From the NCBI RefSeq assembly GCF_020707265.1, contig NZ_JAJFEQ010000005.1, positions 1 to 64,000 of the forward strand: DNA of 64,000 bases, written 5' to 3'. Positions 28,942 through 38,760 of this stretch are shown in pieces. The notes beneath the pieces were generated by a model. That model was not told the origin of the DNA. It made no database searches and saw only the letters and a program-made list of their open reading frames with translations. The position numbers were made by a program, and so were the translations under genes. The stretch is from Massilia sp. IC2-477 (GTDB lineage: Bacteria; Pseudomonadota; Gammaproteobacteria; Burkholderiales; Burkholderiaceae_D). Position 1 is the stretch's first letter. Every line of letters begins with the position of its first letter.

Positions 28942-28962
28942 CTCCTCCGATGCGATCGCATC
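28942..28962 (-). promoter_or_regulatory. Strong ribosome binding site and 14-bp palindrome upstream of ftsH
   Basis: GGAGGAG (28942-28948 on the minus strand) lies five bases before the GTG start of ftsH and decides that start. Directly upstream is the perfect palindrome GATGCGATCGCATC (28949-28962), which could pair as a hairpin abutting the ribosome binding site or be a dimeric protein site. No clear sigma-32 promoter was seen in 28963-29152. Confidence 0.55.
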
Positions 28963-29152
28963 TCTACCGATTTCAGTATGACGATTTTAACCGCAATAAG
29001 CCGACGCCGCCACGCAACGTAAGCAATAGTGCCAAAATGCCATTTTTCTACGTACTGCCGGGCTCGCAACCGTTTGCGCAGCCAGCCTCACGCGGCTGAT
29101 GTGCGGTTGCCGCGCCGAATATCAAGGGCAAAACGCATTCCAAATGCGGATT

Positions 29153-29800
29153 TCACGCTGCTGGATTCTTCAGACCGCGCCCAAGCAGGAAAATTTCAGA
29201 CGATTTGTCCCGGCTTGCCTTTGGTTTGACCTGTTTGACCGTCTTGAATTCATCCCGGAATTTCTCCAGTATCTGAGTAAATCCCATATCTTTAAAGCAC
29301 TTCACCAGCAATGCGCCACCCGGTTTCATGTGCATTTGAGAAAACTCAATGGCGAGGTCGATCAGGTGTTCCATTCGCGCCGCATCGGCGGTTGGAATAC
29401 CGGACAGGTTGGGCGCCATGTCGGACAGGACCAGGTCGGCCTTGCGGCCCTGCAGCAGCTCGTCGAGCTGCCCCAGGACTTCCTCTTCGCGAAAATCGCC
29501 CTGGATGTACTGGACGTCGGCAATCGGCTCCATCGGCAGCATGTCGAGGCCGATGATGGTGCCGTTGATGCCGCCGCCATCAGCGCCGGCCAGCTTGCGC
29601 CGGGTGTACTGGGCCCAGCTGCCGGGGGTGCAACCGAGGTCGACGATGACCTGGCCCGGCTTGATCAGTTTCTCGCCCTCGTCGATTTCCTTGAGCTTGT
29701 AGGCGGCGCGGGCGCGAAAGCCCTCTTTCTGGGCCAGTTTGACGTAGGGGTCGTTAATATGGTCGTGCAACCAGTTTTTGTTTAATTTGTTCTTGGCCAT
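29153..29800 (-). CDS. rlmE: 23S rRNA (uridine-2552-2'-O)-methyltransferase
   Basis: Methylates U2552 in the A-loop of 23S rRNA during late 50S assembly. The 215-aa protein starts with the family lead [15 protein letters not shown], then RARAAYKL with a catalytic Lys, the SAM motif [10 protein letters not shown] near residues 65-74, the catalytic Asp in [10 protein letters not shown] near 120-130, and LLVKCF. It precedes ftsH and is divergent from yhbY with 44 bp between starts, as in E. coli. Confidence 0.96.
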   Translation of the reverse strand: MAKNKLNKNWLHDHINDPYVKLAQKEGFRARAAYKLKEIDEGEKLIKPGQVIVDLGCTPGSWAQYTRRKLAGADGGGINGTIIGLDMLPMEPIADVQYIQGDFREEEVLGQLDELLQGRKADLVLSDMAPNLSGIPTADAARMEHLIDLAIEFSQMHMKPGGALLVKCFKDMGFTQILEKFRDEFKTVKQVKPKASRDKSSEIFLLGRGLKNPAA

Positions 29801-29844
29801 TCGCGTAGAATACTGCTTTTAAAGGTACTTCCCAAAAAATTATT

Positions 29845-30315
29845 ATGCTTAAACTCACTCCGGCCGAGCGCAGCGCTCTGCGCGCCGAGGCCCACGGACT
29901 CAACCCAGTCGTCATGATCGGCGAATCCGGCCTGACCGAATCGGTCATGAAGGAAATCGCTTCGAGCCTGGACGCGCACGGCCTGATCAAGGTACGCGTG
30001 TTCGGCGACGACCGCGAAGCCCGCATCGAGATGTATGAACAGATCTGCGAGCAACTGGACGCGGCGCCGGTCCAGCACATCGGCAAGCTGCTGGTGCTCT
30101 ACCGTCCGAAGAAGGAAGCCGTCAAGGAACGCAGCAGCAAGAGCGGCAAGGGCATGCGCGAAGTTACCATCGTCAAGGCCAGCGCCAGCGGCACCAAGAA
30201 GCCGAGCGTCACCAAGGTCATGCTGAAGGGGAACGAACGCGTCACCGCGGGCGGCAACATCAAGCGCGCCAAGCCGCGCCAGACTTCGACCAAGAAGAAT
30301 TCGCTGAACAAGTGA
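29845..30315 (+). CDS. yhbY: CRM-domain ribosome assembly RNA-binding protein YhbY
   Basis: Small RNA-binding protein associated with pre-50S particles. Residues 1-95 are the CRM/YhbY domain (LTPAERSALRAEAHGLNPVV with the GESGLTESV turn and HIGKLLVLYRP). The protein is 156 aa, longer than the about 97-aa E. coli protein: the extra roughly 55 C-terminal residues are rich in Lys, Ser and Thr and look disordered, probably adding nonspecific RNA binding. Divergent from rlmE, and followed by a strong intrinsic terminator. Confidence 0.93.
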   Translation: MLKLTPAERSALRAEAHGLNPVVMIGESGLTESVMKEIASSLDAHGLIKVRVFGDDREARIEMYEQICEQLDAAPVQHIGKLLVLYRPKKEAVKERSSKSGKGMREVTIVKASASGTKKPSVTKVMLKGNERVTAGGNIKRAKPRQTSTKKNSLNK

Positions 30316-30333
30316 TGGCACGCGCCGAGCGAA

Positions 30334-30357
30334 AACCGGGGAAACCCGGTTTTTTTT
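30334..30357 (+). terminator. Intrinsic terminator after yhbY
   Basis: Stem AACCGGG (30334-30340), loop GAAA, stem CCCGGTT (30345-30351) running into eight T. It begins 19 bases after the yhbY stop. Flanking A residues extend the stem, so it may also work for the minus strand gene that converges on it. Confidence 0.93.
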
Positions 30358-30370
30358 CGCCTGCCGAATC

Positions 30371-30394
30371 GAGCATCAGCCTTCTAAGCTGAGG
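30371..30394 (+). repeat. 24-bp copy of the tRNA-Arg(TCT) anticodon-arm segment
   Basis: Identical over 24 bp to the D-stem 3' strand plus anticodon arm of tRNA-Arg at 24460-24483, in the opposite orientation on the chromosome. Here flanking bases extend the stem (GAGC/GCTC around TCAGC/GCTGA), so it folds as a hairpin between the convergent 3' ends of yhbY and the DUF4149 gene. On the minus strand the RNA would be antisense to the tRNA anticodon arm. No acceptor or T arm remains, so it is not a tRNA gene. Confidence 0.85.
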
Positions 30395-30402
30395 CTCTCC
30401 GG

Positions 30403-30873
30403 TTAACGGCTTTTCAGAACGAGGATCGCGGCCAGAATACTTTCCACCACGTGGAACAGCTGCGACACTCCATGCATGACGGCGAATTGCGTCCAATACG
30501 GCGACGCCCTCACCCCGCCCGGCCCGGCCAGTTCGCGCATCTGCGCCATGGCCGGCTGCAGGCCGATCCACATCACCAACGCACAGGCCAGCATGGCCAG
30601 CACCAGCAGGTTCAGGGAACGGCGCCGTCCCGCATCAAGGTCGGGCGAGAGGCGCACCAGTGCCAGCATGACCGCAGCGCTGGCGATCGATACCCACCCA
30701 AGGCGATGCAGCAGCACCGCCACGACATCGCCAGCAACAAGGCTCGGCACCGCCGCAAACACCGCGGGCGCCGCGATATAGCCGAGCACCCACAGCGTTC
30801 CCGCCCACAGCACCGCCACCAACAGCCTTGCGGCCGCCAGGCGCGATGCCGAGCGCGAGGAGCTGTCCGCCAT
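30403..30873 (-). CDS. DUF4149 family membrane protein
   Basis: A 156-aa protein with about four helices (starting LLVAVLWAGTLWVLGYIAAP) matching the DUF4149 family found beside greA in betaproteobacteria. Its function is unknown. The start (ATG 30871-30873) overlaps the greA stop by one base (TGATG), so it is translated from the greA mRNA. The frame is open further upstream inside greA but the homologous domain begins here. Confidence 0.82.
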   Translation of the reverse strand: MADSSSRSASRLAAARLLVAVLWAGTLWVLGYIAAPAVFAAVPSLVAGDVVAVLLHRLGWVSIASAAVMLALVRLSPDLDAGRRRSLNLLVLAMLACALVMWIGLQPAMAQMRELAGPGGVRASPYWTQFAVMHGVSQLFHVVESILAAILVLKSR

Positions 30874-31352
30874 CAGACGTAGCGGACTTCGAGGATTTCG
30901 TATTCGCGCGGACCCGACGGAGCCTGCACTTCCACCACGTCGCCGGCGTACTTGCCGATCAGGGCGCGGGCGATCGGCGAGGTCACCGACACCTTGTTCA
31001 GCTTCAGGTCGGCTTCGTCGATGCCGACGATCTGGTAGCTCACCTTCTGGCCGCTTTCCAGGTCTTCCAGGTCGACGGTCGAGGCGAAGACGACGCGGCC
31101 TTCCGCATCCAGCGTGGCCGGGTCGATGATCTGGGCAGCGCTCAGCTTGCTTTCCAGCTCGGCGATGCGCCCTTCGACGAAGGCCTGGCGCTCTTTTGCG
31201 GCATCGTACTCGGCATTCTCGGACAGGTCGCCGTGCGAACGCGCCTCGGCGATGGCGTCGATGACGACACGGCGCTCCTTGGTCTTGAGCTGGTGCAGCT
31301 CTTCCTTCAGGAGTTCGGCGCCGTATTTGGTCAGTGGTACGGTAGTGTTCAT
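30873..31352 (-). CDS. greA: Transcript cleavage factor GreA
   Basis: Binds the RNA polymerase secondary channel and stimulates cleavage of backtracked RNA. The 159-aa length is normal. The N-terminal antiparallel coiled coil is clear, with SHGDLSENAEYDAAKE carrying the acidic tip residues near 41-56. The C-terminal globular domain has SPIARALIGKYAGD and ends in YEILEVRYV. It lies downstream of carB on the same strand, separated by a long palindromic terminator-like element, and upstream of the coupled DUF4149 gene. Confidence 0.97.
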   Translation of the reverse strand: MNTTVPLTKYGAELLKEELHQLKTKERRVVIDAIAEARSHGDLSENAEYDAAKERQAFVEGRIAELESKLSAAQIIDPATLDAEGRVVFASTVDLEDLESGQKVSYQIVGIDEADLKLNKVSVTSPIARALIGKYAGDVVEVQAPSGPREYEILEVRYV

Positions 31353-31379
31353 GTCGCTCTATGCTGTTCGTGATTGGAG

Positions 31380-31442
31380 GTACCAAGTGAAAACCACAGA
31401 GGCGCGCGACGCTAGCCGCGCGAGCTCTGTGGTTCTTGGTAC
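31380..31442 (-). terminator. Long nested palindrome between carB and greA
   Basis: Outer arms GTACCAAG (31380-31387) and CTTGGTAC (31435-31442) enclose AACCACAGAG/CTCTGTGGTT and an inner CGCGCG/CGCGCG, so nearly the whole 63-bp segment folds as one hairpin 11 bp after the carB stop. It has no T run, so it could be a Rho-independent pause, a processing site or a 3'-end stabiliser. Confidence 0.65.
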
Positions 31443-31452
31443 TACTTGCTGC

Positions 31453-34683
<3,231 letters not shown>

Positions 34684-35847
34684 TTATTTCTTCTCCGCGG
34701 CTTGCATCATGTTGATGAAGCGGTCAAACAGGTAGGCGACGTCGGTCGGGCCGGGCGAGGCTTCCGGGTGGCCCTGGAAGCAGAAGGCCGGCTTGTCGGT
34801 ACGCTCGAAGCCCTGCAGCGAGCCGTCGAACAGCGACACGTGGGTGACGCGGCAGTTGGCGGGCAAGGTCTCCGGGTCGACCGCGAAACCGTGGTTCTGC
34901 GAGGTGATCAGGACCTTCTTCGAATCGAGGTCCTGCACCGGGTGGTTGGCGCCGTGGTGGCCGAACTTCATCTTCATGGTCTTGGCGCCGGAAGCCAGCG
35001 CCATGATCTGGTGGCCGAGGCAGATGCCGAAGGTCGGAATGCCCTTCTCGATCAGCTCGCTGCTGGCCTTGATGGCGTAGTCGCAGGGTTCCGGGTCGCC
35101 CGGGCCGTTGGCCAGGAAGATGCCGTCCGGATTCAGCGCCAGCGCGTCGGCGGCCGTCGCTTGGGCCGGCAGCACGGTCACCTTGCAGCCGCGCTCGGCC
35201 AGCATGCGCAGGATGTTGCGCTTGACGCCGTAATCAAAAGCGACCACGTGGTATTGCGGATTGTCCTGCTTGCCGAAGCCTTCGCCGAGCTTCCACTCGG
35301 TCTCGGTGAACACGTACGGCTCTTTCACCGACACCACCTTGGCCAGGTCCATGCCGGCCAGGCCCGGGAAGGAACGCGCCAGTTCCAGCGCCTGCGCCTC
35401 CAGCGGCTCCTTGCCCTGGATGCCGGTCAGGATGGCGCCGGCCTGCGCGCCCTTCTCGCGCAGGATGCGGGTCAGCTTGCGGGTGTCGATGCCGGCGATG
35501 GCGACCACGTTTTCCTGCTTCAGGTAGTCCGACAGCGATTGGGTGGAACGGAAATTCGATGCCAGCAGCGGCAGGTCACGGATGATCAGGCCGGCGGCGT
35601 GGACCTTCGAGGCCTCGACGTCGGCGGCATTCACGCCGTAGTTGCCGATGTGCGGGTACGTCAGGGTAACGATCTGACGCGAATAGCTGGGGTCGGTGAG
35701 GATTTCCTGGTAGCCCGTGATCGCGGTATTGAAGACCACTTCACCGGTCGTGTGGCCGGTGGCACCAATGGAATAGCCTTTGAAAATCGTTCCGTCTGCG
35801 AGGGCCAGGATGGCCGGGACGGCTGGGCCAGAAAAAAATGGCGGCAA
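34684..35847 (-). CDS. carA: Carbamoyl phosphate synthase small (glutaminase) subunit
   Basis: Hydrolyses glutamine and channels ammonia to CarB. The 387-aa protein has the N-terminal CPSase domain ([24 protein letters not shown] motif region, residues 24-47) and a class I amidotransferase domain with catalytic Cys in FGICLGHQ and His/Glu in GHPEASPGP. The start is TTG 35847: the codon is TTG, preceded by GGGAG with six bases between, and no in-frame ATG fits. The ribosome binding site sits in a stem-loop (35849-35870). Promoter is at 36002-36031, leaving a leader of roughly 150 nt. Confidence 0.96.
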   Translation of the reverse strand: MPPFFSGPAVPAILALADGTIFKGYSIGATGHTTGEVVFNTAITGYQEILTDPSYSRQIVTLTYPHIGNYGVNAADVEASKVHAAGLIIRDLPLLASNFRSTQSLSDYLKQENVVAIAGIDTRKLTRILREKGAQAGAILTGIQGKEPLEAQALELARSFPGLAGMDLAKVVSVKEPYVFTETEWKLGEGFGKQDNPQYHVVAFDYGVKRNILRMLAERGCKVTVLPAQATAADALALNPDGIFLANGPGDPEPCDYAIKASSELIEKGIPTFGICLGHQIMALASGAKTMKMKFGHHGANHPVQDLDSKKVLITSQNHGFAVDPETLPANCRVTHVSLFDGSLQGFERTDKPAFCFQGHPEASPGPTDVAYLFDRFINMMQAAEKK

Positions 35848-35848
35848 G

Positions 35849-35870
35849 GGTAACTCCCAATAAAGTTACC
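35849..35870 (-). promoter_or_regulatory. Stem-loop over the carA ribosome binding site
   Basis: On the minus strand GGTAACT (35870-35864) pairs with AGTTACC (35855-35849) around an 8-nt loop. The Shine-Dalgarno GGGAG (35858-35854) has its GGG in the loop and its AG in the stem, six bases before the TTG start. Access of the ribosome could therefore depend on the fold. Confidence 0.6.
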
Positions 35871-36001
35871 GTAGCTGCGCCACGTCAGACCGACATCCAA
35901 CAAACCCGGGCGGAAGAGCATCTGCCGGTAGCTGGACATCTAGTTGAATGAGGGATGGTGGGTAGTCGCTACGGCAAATGTGTGAATGGTTAAACTTCCA
36001 A

Positions 36002-36031
36002 ATTATAGCGCAGATTGCCCTTATTCGGCAA
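36002..36031 (-). promoter_or_regulatory. Sigma-70 promoter of carAB
   Basis: On the minus strand TTGCCG (36031-36026) and TATAAT (36007-36002) are 18 bp apart, a consensus -10 with a good -35. Transcription would start near 35995, about 148 nt before the TTG start of carA. Confidence 0.75.
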
Positions 36032-36102
36032 TGCAGCAATTTTAGAAAAGGGCCTAGATTTTGCCCAGATGTGCGCAAAAGCGGCGCGCGAAGCGCTGTT
36101 TG

Positions 36103-36138
36103 CTGCTTTCACGAAATAAAAGAAAAGCGCCCGCAGGC
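36103..36138. repeat. 36-bp direct repeat, copy 1
   Basis: Identical to 36282-36317 over 36 bp, same orientation. It begins CTGCTTTCACG and ends CCCGCAGGC. It contains the T-rich tail and most of one arm of the terminator of the GlcG-like gene, but the outer arm is truncated, so this copy should terminate less well. Confidence 0.9.
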
Positions 36139-36171
36139 TAATGCCGGTCACTTAAAAGCCGCGGCTCATCC

Positions 36172-36279
36172 GTAGGGTGGGCGGGTCTCCCGCCCACGCG
36201 GTCAAATTACAGTACCGCAGCTCGTACGGCTGTTCATATTGCAACTACACCGCGTGGGCGGGGGACCCGCCCACCCTAC
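36172..36279. repeat. Palindromic repeat element, copy A (108 bp, GTAGGGTGG ends)
   Basis: Outer arms GTAGGGTGGGCGGGT (36172-36186) and ACCCGCCCACCCTAC (36265-36279) are perfect inverted repeats, each followed by a second inward GC-rich stem (CCGCCCACGCGGT / ACCGCGTGGGCGG). The unpaired core contains, on the minus strand, TGAACAGCCGTACGAG (36221-36236), related to the cores of copies B (56.1 kb) and C (62.4 kb). It encodes nothing and looks like a non-autonomous MITE/REP-like element. Confidence 0.85.
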
Positions 36280-36281
36280 AA

Positions 36282-36317
36282 CTGCTTTCACGAAATAAAA
36301 GAAAAGCGCCCGCAGGC
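36282..36317. repeat. 36-bp direct repeat, copy 2
   Basis: Second identical copy of 36103-36138, starting two bases after the palindromic element. This copy includes the intact terminator context of the GlcG-like gene and is probably the original. Confidence 0.9.
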
Positions 36318-36323
36318 GCCTTT
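36302..36323 (-). terminator. Intrinsic terminator of the GlcG-like gene
   Basis: On the minus strand AAAGGCGCC, loop TGCG, GGCGCTTT and then CTTTTATTT, 29 bases after the stop codon. The GC stem followed by T-rich sequence is a normal intrinsic terminator; part of it is duplicated at 36103-36138. Confidence 0.8.
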
Positions 36324-36351
36324 CCGGAACAACCAGGTAACAGGATGGGGC

Positions 36352-36762
36352 TTATACCGCGGTCAAGGCAGCGATGCCGGCCTTGGCGACCTGCGCATCT
36401 TCGTTCGACTTCACGCCCGATACGCCGACCGCACCGATGACATGGCCGTCGACGATCACCGGCACGCCGCCTTCGAGCATGCCTTCCAGCTCGGGCGCCG
36501 ACAGGAAGGACATGCGGCCGTTGTTGATCACGTCCTCATAGACCTTCGATTCGCGGCGGCCGAGCGCGGCGGTCTTGGCCTTGGCCGGGGCGATGTAGGA
36601 CGAGGTCGCCGCAGCGCCGTCCAGGCGCTGGAACCACAGCAGGTGGCCGCCGTCGTCCACGATGGCGAAGGACACGGCCCAGTTGTTGCGCAGCGCTTCG
36701 GCTTCAGCGCCCGCAGCGATCTTCTTGACGTCTTCCAGGGTGAGGTAAGGCTTGGTTTGCAT
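36352..36762 (-). CDS. GlcG/HbpS-family heme-binding-like protein
   Basis: A 136-aa protein of the GlcG/HbpS family (LTLEDVKKIAAGAEAEA; VDDGGHLLWFQRLDGA; GGVPVIVDGHVIGAVGVSG). Some members bind heme or sense redox stress; others lie in glycolate or propanediol loci with unknown roles. It has no signal peptide. It is 12 bp downstream of the patatin-like gene and may share its mRNA. The family is clear, the function is not. Confidence 0.85.
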   Translation of the reverse strand: MQTKPYLTLEDVKKIAAGAEAEALRNNWAVSFAIVDDGGHLLWFQRLDGAAATSSYIAPAKAKTAALGRRESKVYEDVINNGRMSFLSAPELEGMLEGGVPVIVDGHVIGAVGVSGVKSNEDAQVAKAGIAALTAV

Positions 36763-36774
36763 AGGGCTTCCTGT

Positions 36775-37695
36775 TTATTGTGGTGCTTGTTGCTTGGCCT
36801 TGAGCTTGGCCTTGATCTGCGGCATCACGGCTGCGGCCGCCTGCTCGCCGGCGAGGATCGCCAGGTTCCGGTTACTGAAATCGGCGCTGCCCATGTTACC
36901 GAGGTTCGGCGTGATGACCACGTCCGCTTCCTTCAGCTCGAAATGGTTGAGGCGCTGGCCCATGATGCTGAAGGTCTGCATCAGGACGTCGAGCGAACTG
37001 GCGGTGGCCGCCCCTTCGGTCGCGCTCGAGATGTTCACGGCGATAATGAAATCAGCACCCATGTCCTTGGTAAACTTGACCGGCACCGGCGCCACCAGGC
37101 CGCCGTCGACGTAAGTATTCGCACCGATCTTGACCGGCTGGAACACGCTCGGCACGGCGGACGAGGCGCGCACGGCCATGCCGGTATTGCCCTTGTTAAA
37201 GAGAATCGGCTTGCCGGTCTTGAGGTCGGTGGCCACGGCGCCGAAGCGGATCTTCAGGCGCTCCATCGGCACATTGCCGATCGCCTTGTTGACGTAACTC
37301 TGCAGCGCCTCCCCTTTCAGCACGCCGGTGGACTTGCCGAACAGCGGCAGCGCCCAGTCGGAGATGGTCGCTTCGTCCATCGCCAGCGCCGTCTTCTGCA
37401 GGGTAAAGCCGTTCATGCCGGAAGCGTACAGGGAGCCGACCACCGAGCCGGCGCTGGTGCCGACCACGATCTCGGGCACGATGCCCTGGGCTTCCAGCGC
37501 CTTGATGACGCCGATGTGGGCGAAGCCGCGGGCGGCGCCGCCACCGAGGGCGAGGCCGATTTTCACCTTGCGCGGCGGCGCGGGCGGGGTCACCTGCTGG
37601 ACGACCGGCGTGGCGGGCGGCGGGGTCGGGGTGCTGCCGCAGGCGCTCAGAAGCAGCGCGGCGCAGGCGATCAGGGAGCTACGACGAGAGTACAT
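36775..37695 (-). CDS. Patatin-like phospholipase, lipoprotein
   Basis: A 306-aa patatin/RssA-type lipid acyl hydrolase. The N-terminus is a lipoprotein signal with lipobox LLSAC (Cys19), followed by a Pro-rich linker. The catalytic dyad is Ser in GTSAGS (near residue 86) and Asp in DGGLVAPVPV (near 205); the oxyanion loop is GGGAARGFAH. It should sit in the envelope and cleave phospholipids or lysophospholipids. It is followed closely by the GlcG-like gene; 60 bp upstream ends the accessory paralog pair. Confidence 0.92.
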   Translation of the reverse strand: MYSRRSSLIACAALLLSACGSTPTPPPATPVVQQVTPPAPPRKVKIGLALGGGAARGFAHIGVIKALEAQGIVPEIVVGTSAGSVVGSLYASGMNGFTLQKTALAMDEATISDWALPLFGKSTGVLKGEALQSYVNKAIGNVPMERLKIRFGAVATDLKTGKPILFNKGNTGMAVRASSAVPSVFQPVKIGANTYVDGGLVAPVPVKFTKDMGADFIIAVNISSATEGAATASSLDVLMQTFSIMGQRLNHFELKEADVVITPNLGNMGSADFSNRNLAILAGEQAAAAVMPQIKAKLKAKQQAPQ

Positions 37696-37755
37696 ATGGC
37701 GTGCCGAAAAGAACGAGGCACGATTGTAACCTGAGTGCGCCGCATCTCGAACAGC

Positions 37756-38712
37756 TCAGCTTGTCGGTGCCGGCTTCTCTCCTTGGGATGACTGTCCAGC
37801 TCGCTTGCCTTTGCCAGATCTGCCACGTTTGGCGTGCTTGTCGGCGGGGGCGGGTTCAACCCGCAGCTCCTGGGACAAGCGGCCCATGAAATGATCCACA
37901 GCCCTTGCAGGGACGCGCAGGTGTTCGACGATGGTGTGATGCCGTTGCCATGCTCTACCCCCATCCGACCGGATCTCCGTCACCTCCACGGATATGAAAG
38001 TCTCGGCCCTGCCGGCATACAGCACGACTTTGGCATGGCAGTTGCGTTGCGAATTCAGCGGCGACAAGGCCGCCAGCAGCGCTTCTGGGTGCCTGACAAG
38101 ATGTTCACGTGCCTTCAGTAAGGTCACTCCCGCGAACTCCTGCGGAAGGCAAATGGGTGTCACCCATTGTCCCGAGGCTTCGCAGAACGGTTTGCCGGCC
38201 TGCGCGAAACCTGCCTGTTGGGGCATGAGCAGGAGCATGCCGAGTTCGACCAGCCACGCGACTGCGCGCAAGAACTGATCGTCCAGGTGATTTGTCCATC
38301 CGGCTACCGCCCCGGCGGCAGCAAATCCCTGAGAGAGTGCTCCGGGCGTGGAAAATAGATCGGTGATCGCCATCGCGATCGATTGGCCAGGCATCTCCCG
38401 GACGCCGTCGTAGCACGCCAGGACGATCCAGAATATCCACTGCACCAGCCAGGCAGACATGCCAACGACGAGGCCGAACTGCCTCATCAGCCCTGGGTTG
38501 CGAACCTTGGCAAGAAGACAGGCTGCGCGCACCACCAGCACAAGCCAGAACGCGAAGGCCCATGTCAATAGGATGCTGAGACACCACCGGTCAGCCAGCG
38601 TAACAAAAGCGTACAGGAAGGCCCCGAACGCGCCACAGCAACAGGAAAAGACGAGCGCGAGGCCGGTTTGCACTGGCACCCGGCCCGCCGGCTGGTAAGT
38701 GGCTGATCTCAT
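37756..38712 (-). CDS. Unknown membrane protein, short paralog of the tandem pair
   Basis: A 318-aa protein of no family I recognise. Residues 15-100 form three hydrophobic segments, and a further one near 155-170 (AVAWLVELGMLLLMP) is followed by a soluble domain with FISVEVTEIRS and LRVPARAVDHF; the tail is Lys/Arg/Ser-rich. It is clearly paralogous to the gene 48 bp upstream: shared YQPxGxVP at the N-terminus, KVRNP/RVRNP before a helix ending AWLxQWxxWI, the motif FxExSGxW versus FDESTGRW, and the same beta-rich module with LRVP. Codon use is less GC-rich than in neighbouring core genes. Function unknown. Confidence 0.75.
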   Translation of the reverse strand: MRSATYQPAGRVPVQTGLALVFSCCCGAFGAFLYAFVTLADRWCLSILLTWAFAFWLVLVVRAACLLAKVRNPGLMRQFGLVVGMSAWLVQWIFWIVLACYDGVREMPGQSIAMAITDLFSTPGALSQGFAAAGAVAGWTNHLDDQFLRAVAWLVELGMLLLMPQQAGFAQAGKPFCEASGQWVTPICLPQEFAGVTLLKAREHLVRHPEALLAALSPLNSQRNCHAKVVLYAGRAETFISVEVTEIRSDGGRAWQRHHTIVEHLRVPARAVDHFMGRLSQELRVEPAPADKHAKRGRSGKGKRAGQSSQGEKPAPTS

Positions 38713-38760
38713 GGTGGGCTGATTCAGGCTGCCGGCGGCACAAGGTGCTGTGCGAGCAGC

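Larger units (their letters stand above)
35848..36351. other. Intergenic region between carA and the GlcG-like gene
   Basis: No gene is supported in this roughly 500 bp. From carA outward it holds the carA ribosome-site stem-loop, the carAB promoter, a 36-bp direct repeat, a 33-bp spacer, a 108-bp palindromic element, the second copy of the 36-bp repeat, and the terminator of the GlcG-like gene. Open frames here lack ribosome binding sites and domains. Confidence 0.7.

Noticed and set aside
35661..35939. A 92-codon frame starting in the carA leader and overlapping carA
   Set aside because: Considered as a leader peptide, but it has no ribosome binding site, runs far into carA in another frame and has no runs of regulatory codons.
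36182..36279. Palindromic element considered as a Rho-independent terminator or a CRISPR-like repeat
   Set aside because: It has no T tract and is a single unit, not an array; related copies elsewhere show it is a dispersed repeat.
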